NCBI GenBank assembly: GCA_036852015.1
Contig: JAANDG010000223.1
Coordinates: 62,001 to 126,000 of the forward strand
Direction of reading: 5' to 3'
DNA from: Pelodera strongyloides
Taxonomy: Eukaryota; Nematoda; Chromadorea; Rhabditida; Rhabditidae
DNA: 64,000 bases
A program made the position numbers and the translations under genes. Under the pieces are notes generated by a model. The model made no database searches. It was not told the DNA's origin and was given only the letters and a program-made list of their open reading frames with translations. This document shows, piece after piece, positions 1 through 10,508 of the stretch. Every line of letters begins with the position of its first letter. Within the stretch, counting starts at the first letter, position 1.

Positions 1-821
1 ATGTATGCATTCTAGGATCAATAAAGGAAAATTCTTTGATCTGTTCAGGTTTTTGTTCTTGATAATATAAGATCAAAAACTCACTTTTAGCTTTTAGCCA
101 CCACAGCCATGGAAATACAAACCTATTAATTCATTCATCCATAAAGAAAATATGTGTAAAGTGAATGATTAATGATGATAGAAAATCAATTTTTAAGAAA
201 TAACTATTCCAGACAAAAAGAGACAAAAAGAAGACTTCTCTCGCGGGTGAGAGGTTGCGGGGCGGAGTCGTGAAACAGACAGCTACGAGAGAGCGCGTAA
301 TTCGAAAGATTAAGAGAAAAGAAGGACTCATAGAGCGTAAGTAAACGAGAGTGACCATACATTAATTTTTAGAGAGAAACTCAAAAGGATTCAATCTAGC
401 ACACTCATTTTCTAATCAAATTATCAACCGCGCGAGTTTGAAATTCCTCGTATTTCCGGAATTACGAAATATAACACACGATAGACAACTACTTACGGTG
501 TAATTACTGTAGATGGAAAATGAGTTTTTTCTCTACAGCTGAAATCGTAGTTATAGTATTTTCAATTTCCTTACGGCTCCTTTTCTGACTTTCTATTATA
601 TTTTTTTTCTGAAATTCGGGGGGGGGGGGCTTTTTAGGCGAAACAGCGACTAAAGTAAGGCAGTAAGGAAATCTGATATTGTAGAATCGATAGAGAAAAA
701 AAAGAAAAAAACGGATGCAAGATTTTGATGGCGTGAAAGCAAAGGCAGTGGTAGTTTCGGGAGAAATGTATTTTTATACGAATGGAATAAAGAAATACCA
801 TTTTTATAGACATTAGCTCTT

Positions 822-955
822 TTAAAGGGTCAGGCCCATCGATATAAACCTATATTTATTATTTGTTTATAATTCATAAAAAGGTTATTTATTACAATAT
901 ATACAAACTAAATATTATTCAGTTTCACCATGGGGAAGTTTTTCCGGTGAGCTAC
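822..955 (+). repeat. Family C foldback, single arm
   Basis: It begins TTAAAGGGTCAGGCCCATCG and matches the left arm of the complete element at 45422-45783 (shared AAACCTATATTTA, ATTACAATATAT, CAAACTAAAT). No opposite arm is seen nearby, so it is a solo or decayed copy. Confidence 0.6.
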
Positions 956-959
956 AGAA

Positions 960-1019
960 GGTACCGTAGACAGGTCATTTGCATAGTCATTTGCATATAC
1001 AAGGCCTGTCTACGGTACC
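960..1019. repeat. Short perfect-ended palindrome
   Basis: GGTACCGTAGACAGG at the left is the reverse complement of CCTGTCTACGGTACC at the right. The loop contains two copies of CATTTGCATA. Confidence 0.7.
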
Positions 1020-4000
1020 AAATTTCTACCGCATACCTTACTACATGTATGTACTTGTAATTAAATTGGCCAGTGACATATAAAGCTAAAAATTATGAAA
1101 TAATAATGTTGAAATGCCATAGTAACTATGAAAAATCGATGAAGCATTCACATAGTGGTATGCGTAATGTGATCTCTTTTTCTATTTGTTTTGCCCGTTC
1201 ATTAGCATTTTCACAGTCAAACAAAGAACTAGATCAGAATAATTATTCATCTCGTTTTTAGTGGGCTATAAATATCTCACTTCAATTCAACAAATGATAG
1301 TTTTACGGGAAGGACTACAAACTACACGACGGCAATTACCAAACTTCCGTAGGAACTTATAAACACTGCTGGTTTTAAATTACGTCTTATTGTTAAAGCA
1401 GTATTGTGCCTGGTTTGGGAAATTTGCATATGATGCGCATATCCTATGCATCCTATGCAAATTTGGTGACGGATGGAAAGGACGCCCAAATTTGCACAGG
1501 ATTTTGTGTATCATATGCAAATTTCCCCAACTAACAATAAGTCTGTTATTCAATAGTTGAAACATAGCAAGTATGAAACTAGACAAGAAATCAGCGAGAA
1601 ATATGCGATAGGAAAATGGTTTAATACCTGACTCCTCCGATATATAAGTTCAGCCAAAGAAATGCTGGCTTTCGGGAGAAGTATGTAAGTTTGAAATGTT
1701 TGTGGAGAGTGCTATTTGCACAGCGAACGAAAAGCTTCACCAATTCGATGGCGCCACTGGACCCTGAGAAACAGGGGGCCCAAGCAATTTGTGATTCACT
1801 CGATATACAAATACTGTATGGTAATTGAGTAAACTTTACACTTTATACTTTATACGATCACCTGATCCTGACCGAAACAAATGCTTATTTTGACACGAAA
1901 TTCGAGGAGCTCGTTTATATAAATAGTTTATTGAGGGTTTATCTTCATTGTAGCGACTTTTTTAGATAATAAACCAGAGGTACGGTAATTGTTCTCCTTC
2001 AAGATTTACTGTGATATAGGTATACATATATTGTTGCTGTTATTACCGGTAGGTAGAAGATACGGCCTGTGATGTTTGAAGGAAGCCAATTAGATAGACT
2101 ATGTGGTAATTATACTATGACTACTAACACTTGACACATGAGTTGGAAATCTTATTCTGAGACGGAAATTGGTAAATCAACAATAATTTGAACAGAGTTT
2201 CATGACTAAATAGGGATTACTGATCACATAAAATCACGAATTAAAAAGTGAATAGAGTGTTCAAATGGCTGAGAACTGCGACTTCTAAAAAACTTACATT
2301 GTGTGCAAACTTTTCTTTTTTGAATGATAGGATCCCTGGGGCGAGAAACTAAATTTGGACTGATTTCAGAGGTCTCGGATGTTGAAAAGTGAGAAAGGGA
2401 GGGCCAGACGACACGCAATCAACGGAAGCGCAAGCGTTGGAGAGCGAGAGAGTGAGATAAAGAGAGAGGGAGGGAGAGAGACGGAGGGGGGCGGAGGAGA
2501 GATATATAGTGGGGAGATAGAGGGATACAAAGCAAAATAAAGGGAGGTGAAGACGAAAGAGATATAAGAGGGAGGTAGCAAAATGTACTCCCTTTTCAAC
2601 GAATTTATGATACTGAGCTTTTGCGGTAGAGATACCTTTTCGGACGTAGCGTATTCGGCGGTGGCGGTATATGTAGATTCAACGGTGTTTCAGCAGCTTA
2701 ACTTTCGAGGTACTTGGAACGTAGCCAAGCAAGTTCATCCAACCTTACCTAGACTTAGTTGCGTTCCACTCGCCATATAGAGCTTTTTTATTCTATACCA
2801 AATGAAACCTTTGAAACCTCCTCCTGGTCCTAGCCCGAAGACTTCGAGCAATCTGTCATCTGGAACTCGTCGCCTACTGCTCAGGATCTCTGCGGAACAT
2901 GTCATAAACAAAAATTAAAACTTTATTTTACCCTTGAATAAAAGTGCACACACGCTTGAAGAGTAAAAGATTTTATTTATGTATGTAATAGCCACTAGCG
3001 TTCGGGTTATTGGGCATCCGGTTGGTTCATAAGCCAAGACCAAGGTATGTATACCAGTATACCAGTGTCTATGTAAACTTTGAGCACAATTATGTCGACC
3101 AATGGTGCCAAAATGTAAATGGTACTTCTTTCATACATTTAGTTGGACACCCCTACCGATGTTATGCTTACTTTCACATAATTCACAACTCTTCTTTCTG
3201 ATGCTAGCTGAGATTACGTGACATACTTTTGAAAACTGACACAAAAAATGCCGCTAAGAAGTCGGTCATTTTCAAGGACGCCTTATTGGATTTATATTCA
3301 TTGAAAGATCGCCATGTGTTCTTTTAAAGTGACCTAAACGCACGAATTAAGTCGCCTAAGTGCATATAAGTTGCATAAGTTGCGTCGCGAACTTCTTACC
3401 TCTTTGAAGAGCGCCGACATTTAAATCATAATTGTTATATTAATCACCAGACGGCTATCGCCGCCCAAGGCGACTTTCAACTACGCAGCCACACTTCAAA
3501 TGGGCATACTTTTACGAAAAGTCTGAAACGTATTGTCATTAGTCTATCGTTAATGTTATAAAATTGATTTCTCTTATTTTGGAGGTGAGATACTTACAAT
3601 TAGTACCAAAACTCCTGAAACTAACTGGCGGATTTAGTTGCGAAGTCCGTTACAAAACGACAAACTCTTCTACTTTATATGTATGAAAAATAGTATTTCC
3701 TCGTTGAAAAATTTGTCCAAAAATCCTCTGCGATATTTGAGATAAAATCTGTCATGTTCGCGACCCCCATACATAGTACCTTCCGCGAAACAGCTCACAC
3801 CCAAATAAAGGCATAAGGCACTCCTACGTAGTTTCTGTATTTTCGGCTGTTTTTTTTTGCTATTTATTACTCAGTAATGAACTATAGCACGAGATATCTT
3901 CGGTGAGTTTATTTAATTTTTTTTGCAAACCAATTTTTTTGCAATATATTTTTTTTGCAATTTTTTTTTGCACTCATGTGTTGAAATTGTAATTTTTGAG

Positions 4001-4692
4001 GTTGTATGAATATTTCCAAAATAGACATGTATACGCGTGGTTTGCGATGTAAGACAAGGGAAAATACGCAAAGATATGAAAAGCTAATACCCCTAAACTC
4101 AAAACGACACGTATTATCTGACGATAATCATACGATATTTTTCCTTGAAATGTTCTTTATTGTTCAGATGAAATGACACTGTGGATTACACGCTTCGAAG
4201 GAAAATCATTTTCGTCAATTATTTCTTTGCTATTTTTAGCCACTGTTTTGCGGTTGGTTTTTGTACATCGTTCGCATACACATGGATGGGCCATAAGTGT
4301 GCCGCGCACCCATCGCGCACAGTTGTCGCTTGTGAAACGTATTCCCCGCAAAAATGTGCGTCACCGAAATTTTCCCGTTTCGCACCACAACCGAGCCACC
4401 CTGGTTTTGTTTCCACATTATTTATATGGATAGCTTCGAATGCTCATATACTGTATGCTATGTATATAACTGAGGAGGAATTATTCCAGAATTAGTTTCA
4501 TCTACCTCACACTGCACCCTTCTGTTGATCTTCGATTACGGAGGCCATTGTCACAGCCAACGATTTTCACTTTACTAACATCGACTTCGTCTAGGAGGGT
4601 GAGCGGTATTTTTCTAAACTAGCTCAAAGAGAGCGCAAGCTAGGGAAAGCATAAAAAGCAGATGACATATGAAATTACAACACAAAGTTTTC

Positions 4693-5110
4693 TTAAAGGA
4701 GGAGGCTCACGAGAATGAAGTGCTCGAATGGTTTCCTTTTATCGAAAGATGATGGTATTAAGTTCCAAAAGACATGCTTTACAATGCAAAAGCTTTTAAC
4801 TGGAAGGAGCAAATCAATATAAAACTATGAATGCTATCAAAATTTTGGATCGTAAAAAATAGTTGATTTCCATAGTGGGCATGCAAATTTTGTGCTGGCT
4901 TGCAAAATGACTTGTAAATTTGCATGTTTAGCTTTGAAGTCTACCTTGCATACGATAGGTTATTTTATTTGACTTCGAGTTCTTAGATTAATTAATTCCT
5001 CCAAACTAAAGCGCTGAACCTTATAATACTTGTTTTTTGGAAGATTAACCCATTATCCTTCGATAAAAGGAAACTATTTGAGCACTTCATTCTCGTGAGC
5101 CTCCTCCTAG
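4693..5110. repeat. Family C2 foldback element
   Basis: The left end TTAAAGGAGGAGGCTCACGA is matched in reverse by CGTGAGCCTCCTCCTA at the right. The arms continue inward (GAATGAAGTGCTC / GAGCACTTCATTC, CTTTTATCGAA / TTCGATAAAAG). The right TTAA has decayed to CTAGG. A degenerate relative lies at 11975-12235. Confidence 0.8.
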
Positions 5111-5206
5111 GAATAAAGAAACAAAGGCAAGCTGTATCTGAACTTCGTTTTTTAGTCTGTTGTTTTGGTTTGTACGCTAAAATAGTGTGAAAAACACCAT
5201 TTGTTG

Positions 5207-5661
5207 TTAAGGGAGAGGCCCACGAGGAAAAAGTTTACCTCAATTTACTAGCGCAGAATGTCTGGAATTTTAGAAATATTGCTGTAAAAACCGCATTTCT
5301 TTGCACCGAACTCACAGAGTTATTCCCCGGCAAACAGTTCGGCCAGGTACCGTAGTCAGAATCAATTTTTGCGTTTTTAGGGCATTACAACATTAGAAAC
5401 GCTTTTTTATTATCGTAGGAATGTTCTTCATTCGTTTAACCATTATTATGTAGAGAAAGAATGTTACTGGATGGATATAAACCGTGAAAACGTATTTTGA
5501 CGTTGCTGCCTACGGTACCTGGCCGAACTGTTTGCGGGGGAATAACTCTGTGAGTTCTAGGAGCAAAGAAATGCGGTTTTCACAGAAATATTTCTGAGCT
5601 TCCGGACATTCTGTGCAAGTAAATTGAGGACAACTTTTTCCTCGTGGGCCTCTTCCTTTAA
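5207..5661. repeat. Family C3 foldback element, complete, TTAA-bounded
   Basis: This 455-bp palindrome begins TTAAGGGAGAGGCCCACGAG and ends CTCGTGGGCCTCTTCCTTTAA. The arms pair almost throughout (GTTCGGCCAGGTACCGTAG near 5338 with CTACGGTACCTGGCCGAAC near 5511). It ends about 130 bp before the first recognised exon of the glycosyltransferase. Confidence 0.88.
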
Positions 5662-5794
5662 CGGTATTTTTTTGAAATGACATCGTCCACTATTGAAAAC
5701 CACGGAGCCGGAGCGCATTCCATCTATATTTTCATTTCAGTGTCTACATCACAGTGAATTATATTGAATTGTATTGATGGTTTTCCCTTTTCAG

Positions 5795-5928
5795 ACGCAC
5801 GCTGTGCACGATACGTGGCTCAAATTCTCCGATTATTCCTACATTTTTTCGTCGACAAAATTGAATCCACGCAAGTACAAATACACTGCATTTCGATATC
5901 CTCAAAGACACCCGTGGTTTATTATTAG
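5795..5928 (+). CDS. Glycosyltransferase exon with HDTW motif
   Basis: The acceptor is CCCTTTTCAG and the donor is ATTAG|GTGGGT. It is read from phase 0 and ends at phase 2. It encodes THAVHDTWLKFSDYSYIFSS and then a basic/aromatic stretch ending PWFII. The HDTW...FSS pairing corresponds to the first beta strands of the GT31 catalytic fold. Confidence 0.6.
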
Positions 5929-8040
5929 GTGGGTAAATTATTCGTACCGCTTTGTAGTTTGTAGTTTGTAGTAGTAGCCTGTGTAAGTGTGTAGTCTACA
6001 TTCAAGAGTAAAGTGTCTACATAAACCCGAATTCTGATCTAGAAGCGAGCTCCTCTGGGTGTCTGACTGGCTTCCACACTTTTCCGACTGGTATCTCTTC
6101 ACAGATGACTCGTCTCTGATATTGATTGATTCTCTCAAATATTCACTGGAAGTTTTGAATTCGGACAAGCGATTTTTTGCCTATTTGGGACAAGGAACGA
6201 AGGTCAGGGAGAGGGATTTCAGTAAAAACAAAACGCTTATTATTAGAATAACCAACTGACTATGGGAGAATTTGTGTAAACAGATAAATAAATCTTTTAC
6301 GCCACAAGTGCGTGCGCACCTTGGAGGGGGTTTAAATTTCATTTTCAAAGTGAGCTAATGGCTTGTTCCGCGGACTTGATTATGACTTATGTGCTGCGTC
6401 CTTGGGCCTGTTGATTCTTCAGTTTACAATGAGACAAATTCATGAAAAATTTAAATTCTTGTACGCTTCAAGAGCGTGCACCTTTTTTCAAGGATGTAAA
6501 TACAGATTCAATGTTTGCTTATGGCATGTTCCGCAGATACTAAGCAGTAGGCGACGAGATGACAAATTGCTCGACGTCTCCGGGTAATTGATCCAATTTT
6601 CAGGATCATCTCCCAATTATCGTAATGAGTCGAGGAGCTGCTCAATATCTGAATAGCCGAATCCAGCATAACGAGGATGGATGTGATTTGAGGACGGTTG
6701 GTGTTCAAAAATTTTCCGACATTTGTGGGTGGGCCGCGAGCACTGGGCGGCCGCGGGCTCTACCTCCCATAACTGGGCGGCCCACCACCTTGATGCGATA
6801 ATTTTCCAAAAAATAGACAATACACATTATACGATAACTTACAACGGAACCGAATATTTTTACTTTGGATAAGGAAATTGAACTTCCTTACAAATACGTG
6901 AGGTTTCACCCAAAGTGCAAAACAACTTTTTCTGGACGAAATATGTCCAGCAGTTAACTTCTCAATATTTCTAACTTTAGGGTTCTCTTCGCAAATGTCT
7001 TCAGGTGGGCGTGGAATTGGACCTACAAAAGGATTCACAAGGGCTATGGAGGTCAGTGGTTGTGAATCAATATTTATTGATGCATTTCGATATGGCTCAG
7101 CTCGCTCAAATTTAGCTTGGCGACATTTTCTCAAAACGTGCACTTTATGACCATAAGCAAACGAAATATGCACGCTATTCCTGAGAGCTAGACGGGACTA
7201 GAAAAGATGACGTTTGAGATCATATACAGTAACCAGACGACGTTTCAGATCATATATAGTGACCAGACGACGTTTCATATCATATACAGTAACCTGACGA
7301 TGTTTTAGATCATACACAGTAACCTGACGACGTTTCAGATCATATACAGTAACCAGACGCCGTTTCAGATCATATACAGTAACCAGACACTTTGTACCGG
7401 AGGAAAAATCGATATACGAAGCGGCAAATGGTGGGGAATACAATGATGGAATGGAGGTACACAATTGCATTAATGGCTGTAAACACGAATAAGAGGTTTT
7501 CTAGAAATCGTGAACCATTGACTTTTCGGGCTCGTTTCTGATAACTTTTTTGCCCAAAATGGGTGTTGTGTGCCAACTTCTGTATACAACCACCCTTTTA
7601 CATTGTGCTCAAAGTGTATGGCTTTTATGCATGAGGTATTGAACAACCGACGACGAGTTGCGTATGTCAAATTTCTCTGGATGTTGCGGCCGGGAGGGCA
7701 AAAACCTGGGCCGGTAGTGGTAGAATGTGAGCTGGGAGGGGTAGAACTTGAGCTGGGAGGGGTACAAATTGGTCCGGGAAGGGTCGCAAAGGATGCCCTC
7801 AAGAGTGGTCAAAGTTCAAAGTTGTTACGGCTCATACGTTCTGAGCAGAGTAGGCGACGATTTGATATTTCAAGTTCTTTTCAGGAACTATCGCAAGTGA
7901 GTCCGGAACTGATCTCCCTGCATGGTTTATCAACGTCGGATCTCGTTGTCTATCACATTTTATTCAATCGGATCAAGTTGATGACCGTTCAGAATCAGAC
8001 ACAAGCCGCTGTTATGAAGAAATCAATAGTTGTGAAGTAA
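5795..8040 (+). CDS. GT31-type glycosyltransferase (C1GALT1/fringe-like), 3' part of gene
   Basis: Three phase-compatible exons (5795-5928, 6043-6202, 6604-6724) and a terminal exon (7885-8040) read as a type II Golgi glycosyltransferase. The known C1GALT1 reaction adds galactose to O-linked GalNAc; the substrate here is unknown. Visible landmarks are VHDTW followed by YIFSS (family pattern: HVxxTW ... VLFxSS), DWYLFTDDSSLILIDSLKY (the metal-binding DxD region, family DWFLKADDDTYVILDNL), PIIVMSRGAAQYLN (family GAGYVLSxxALxxF), and ISLHGLSTSDLVVYHILF near the C-terminus (family SFHY...MYxLEYLxYHL). The N-terminal anchor exon and at least one exon between 6.73 and 7.88 kb were not found. The usual DDD is TDDS, so the protein may be divergent or inactive. 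The family assignment rests on pattern recognition only. Confidence 0.6.
6043..6202 (+). CDS. Glycosyltransferase exon with DxD region
   Basis: The acceptor is TGATCTAG (taking phase 2 from the previous exon) and the donor is ACGAAG|GTCAGG at phase 0. The translation includes WVSDWLPHFSDWYLFTDDSS, then LKYSLEVLNSDKRFFAYLGQ. W-x-x-x-x-DW-hydrophobic-TDD aligns with the manganese-binding motif region of C1GALT1 and fringe. An internal ATG after CTTCACAG is in the wrong frame. Confidence 0.6.
6604..6724 (+). CDS. Glycosyltransferase exon (VMSRGAAQYL region)
   Basis: The acceptor is CAATTTTCAG, read in phase 0 directly after the previous exon. It encodes DHLPIIVMSRGAAQYLNSRI and then a C-containing stretch ending in QKFSDI. 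The donor would be ATTT|GTGGGT. That donor sits at the very edge of a GC-rich palindrome (6728-6786), so the 3' border is uncertain and may have been changed by the insertion. Confidence 0.5.
6728..6786. repeat. GC-rich palindromic insertion at exon edge
   Basis: GGTGGGCCGC at the left is the exact reverse complement of GCGGCCCACC at the right, and the interior repeats GGGCGGCC. Its base composition is strongly GC in an AT-rich setting. It resembles the interior of the element at 22744-22851. Confidence 0.6.
6843..7180 (-). CDS. Possible minus-strand exon, unrecognised product
   Basis: On the minus strand an open frame of 112 codons is bounded by CTAGCTCTCAG (acceptor) and CGTT|GTAAGT (donor), entering and leaving at phase 1. 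The translation has EENPKVRNIEKLTAGHISSR and is rich in K/R. I recognise no domain. It lies antisense within the region where exons of the glycosyltransferase are missing. A competing plus-strand frame is open at about 6998-7145. It could be a nested gene, a transposon remnant or chance. Confidence 0.25.
7208..7387 (-). repeat. 30-bp minisatellite, six copies
   Basis: The unit GACGACGTTTCAGATCATAT + ACAGTAACCA is repeated six times with a few substitutions. Because 30 is a multiple of 3, the minus strand stays open and reads as ten-residue repeats (VTVYDLKRRL/Q). Confidence 0.9.
7725..7780. repeat. Short G-rich tandem repeat
   Basis: About two and a half copies of GAGCTGGGAGGGGTAGAACTT, just upstream of the terminal exon of the glycosyltransferase. 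Confidence 0.7.
7885..8040 (+). CDS. Terminal exon of glycosyltransferase
   Basis: The acceptor is AGTTCTTTTCAG. It encodes 51 residues and TAA, starting ELSQVSPELISLHGLSTSDL and ending KSIVVK. The SP-x-L-ISLHG...D-L-V-VYHILF pattern matches the C-terminal SFHY...YHL element of C1GALT-type enzymes. The frame is also open 5' of the acceptor back to 7570, so the true acceptor is chosen by its pyrimidine tract. An AATAAA overlaps the stop codon (8039-8044). Confidence 0.5.
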   Translation, partial: ELSQVSPELISLHGLSTSDLVVYHILFNRIKLMTVQNQTQAAVMKKSIVVK

Positions 8041-8044
8041 TAAA
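8039..8044 (+). terminator. Candidate poly(A) signal overlapping the stop codon
   Basis: AATAAA begins on the second base of the TAA stop of the terminal exon, which would give a very short 3' UTR. Only the hexamer is seen. Confidence 0.35.
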
Positions 8045-8140
8045 GGAATTACTGATTTGTTGTTGTTCTCACACACTCGTCTCTCTAAACACACTCTACT
8101 CTCTCCATCCTTTTCTATATTTCTTTGATTTTATTTCCCT

Positions 8141-8141
<1 letters not shown>

Positions 8142-8195
<54 letters not shown>
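8142..8195. repeat. (CT)n microsatellite
   Basis: Nearly pure CT dinucleotide run. Confidence 0.95.
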
Positions 8196-8196
<1 letters not shown>

Positions 8197-8361
8197 AACA
8201 CCTGACACAGAGATCCCATTTCCATGTGTTTTATTCTTTCCTGGGAAAAGGTGCCAGCACAAAAACAAGAAGGCTCATTTTCCTCGGTTTTAATCACCTC
8301 AAAATTCAGTTATCCACACACATCAAATCGCAGCACAGCAACCCCCATCGACAATAGATAT

Positions 8362-8430
8362 TTAAAGCGGTATAACACGCTGTTTGTGAAACGTACGCTG
8401 GAAGCTGCATTCCCTATGCAAATGCCAGTA
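8362..8430 (+). repeat. Family B element, left arm only
   Basis: It begins TTAAAGCGGTATAACACGCT and continues with TGAAACGTACGCTGGAAGC. It matches the left arm of the element at 36394-36567. Confidence 0.6.
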
Positions 8431-8784
8431 TGAATCGATCACAAAATGGAACATATCTTCATTCATATTTTGTACAAAAATACCTCTGTTGACCGTAAAG
8501 GAAGTTCACTCTATTCTATGACGTCTTTTATGTATATAAAAACAGTCATACTCAGTCAGTATTTATCATCGAATAGGTAAACACATCTATGATTTGTTTA
8601 AACAAACCTTATTTTGTGTTTATTCTTCTTCTTCTTTGTTTCAGTATTCTTCTAGTAACATATATATTTCTCCTAAATATGAAAATAAAATATATTTTGT
8701 TCATAATTTCTGAATTTTCACCAACCACTCAATTTCTCAAGGTGTGAAGGAAAAAGAAACTGCCAATACGAATTTTATCAAATC

Positions 8785-8890
8785 TTACTTTATTCTCTCT
8801 CCTCTCTCTCTTCCCTCCTCTCTTTCTATCCATCTCCCTCTCTCTCCCTCTCTCTCTCTATCCCTCTCTCCCTCTCTCTATCTCTCTCCC
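8785..8890. repeat. CT-rich low-complexity tract
   Basis: Imperfect CTCTCTCC/CTAT repeats. Confidence 0.9.
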
Positions 8891-9512
8891 AATTCCTCCC
8901 TCGCAAACTTACTCAATCCGCTGAAGAAATAGACCGAGTAAATACACAGAACACTTGGAAACTTATTTGATAGAAAACTTTCCAATTAACACCTCTCTAT
9001 AGATCTGATTCAAGGTTCAGAAAATGTAACGTTAATTTTTTTTACATTTCTCATAGAAAATATCGTGTTAGTCATTATGTTCGAATGTATTGGTGAACAT
9101 TAATTATTAGTTTACTTACTAACAATATTGCGCAAAACATTGCACAATAGCGGAAAAATTTGGAGTTGTGGCGACCCGCAAAAATCGTCTGGGGAGCTTG
9201 CGGCTAACACGATGTGCACGTCCTTGTACTTGTAAGAAAATAGTGTTTTCTATTATTAAAATTACCAAAACAATCCTCCCGATTTTACTTGACCTTCTCA
9301 ATTCAAATTCGTGCATTTCTCAACGATAATCTTTTAAGTGTTGAGAATGAATCAACATACTCACTCACGCGATTACTCACTAAAGTAACAATAGGACAAA
9401 CCAGCGTTGCAGCATATTTTTTTGCTTGAGTACTGGATATTTAAACATAGATTTGCCCAGCCAATTCATTTGCATCTCGATTTTTTTGTCCAAATATAGC
9501 AACAGTTACTTT

Positions 9513-9650
9513 TTAAAGCGAAGCACCGGCAGGATTTTGAAACGCATCATGGATAACTGAATTCTTACGTATTTATGCTAATTTGCTCGAATTTAGATCG
9601 ATTTGTTATTCTAATTTATGTTCATTTGCATAAGCTGCCTAAGAATGTCA
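9513..9650 (+). repeat. Family A foldback, decayed copy
   Basis: TTAAAGCGAAGCACCGGCAG, then TTTGAAACGCATCATGGA and the family core TTATGCTAATTTGCTCGAAT. The right arm is missing. Confidence 0.7.
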
Positions 9651-10421
9651 TAGCTCTACGACAACGGTCGGACTTCATTTGTATAGTACCCATAACTTAG
9701 GTAGTTTATTTCTTGTTATTATTAATCGTATAAAATCACTTAATATCAAATTTCAATTTCAACTTTCGAAAAATATTTTCTGTCAGCTGTTAGCTATGGG
9801 CTATGCCTCATCTCGCATGCTCACTCTCACTGTAAAGCATTTTTCCGCAGACATTTTAAAGCGATCAATAACAATAAACACAGAGATCATTTACTAACAT
9901 CCATGAGATTACGAAGATGGAAAAATTAAGATCTAATAAAAGGCTTTCATGAACGAGAAAAATAAACACCTACAGATTGTACAGTACATACATACACATA
10001 CAGTATTCTACTATTCTACAGTACAGTACAGTATACATATTCTACTACATTACAGTTTGCTTGATAATATGAGGTGCGTTGGAGAGGCAGAGACCCAAAT
10101 AAGTTTTTATTTTGATTCTAAAAATTTATTTTCAAAAACAATTCCGCATCCTTTCTTCCGCTCAGACATGTGGCAAAACAATGGCATTCATTCCCCTATT
10201 CCCTCATAAATTTCATTTCTATTCGAGTTTTATTGTCTAAAAGCCTGCATCACTGTTCATTGATTATTGGCCGCTTTTTTATAATATACGTATGCTTTTT
10301 ATATTATTGTTTTCTAGCGTTATAGCCGTTGTTGGGATTGCCTCCTGTCTGAGATGTTTTCGTAGGAATTAAAAAAAATGTTAAAAATTCTTAACAATCT
10401 GTATGTTTTCTTATTTTCCAG

Positions 10422-10508
10422 GAATGAATAAACAAGATATGATTAACGACCCACTTTATCAACGACTTTTTCGAATATTCTCCTATTTTGCTGATTTGTG
10501 TCCGTCAG
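10422..10508 (+). CDS. Candidate exon, possible N-terminus of coiled-coil gene
   Basis: The acceptor is TTATTTTCCAG and the donor is GTCAG|GTTGGA. An ATG two bases into the exon opens MNKQDMINDPLYQRLFRIFS, then YFADLCPS. The amphipathic helix ending in F-x-D could be the entering helix of an EF-hand. Confidence 0.4.

Larger units (their letters stand above)
1..4692. other. Repeat-rich stretch without a convincing gene
   Basis: I see no exon with good splice borders and a convincing protein here. It holds one arm of a TTAA-type foldback (822-955), a short palindrome ending in GGTACCGTAGACAGG/CCTGTCTACGGTACC (960-1019), a G10 tract near 620, a repeat rich in ATGCAAATTT (1415-1535), and a GA-rich tract (2430-2580). 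Overlapping frames on both strands at 4157-4495 stay open but conflict with one another. One of them (from 4173) starts with a hydrophobic stretch and could be a first exon of the downstream glycosyltransferase, but nothing proves it. Confidence 0.5.
8041..10421. other. Intergenic or intronic repeats and microsatellites
   Basis: It contains a (CT)n tract at 8142-8195, a family B arm at 8362-8430, a long CT-rich tract at 8785-8890, a decayed family A copy at 9513-9650, and short ACATAC/GTACA repeats near 9985-10040. I see no supported gene. Confidence 0.6.

Noticed and set aside
4157..4495. Five overlapping open frames on both strands
   Set aside because: They contradict one another, and none has splice borders joined to a recognised exon. 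The frame at 4173 has a hydrophobic N-terminus but no other support.
7208..7387. CRISPR-like 30-bp repeats
   Set aside because: The units are directly tandem without spacers, and the context is eukaryotic.
7470..7802. Minus-strand 110-codon frame
   Set aside because: Low-complexity proline/serine/threonine sequence caused by the G-rich tandem repeat on the other strand; no splice support.
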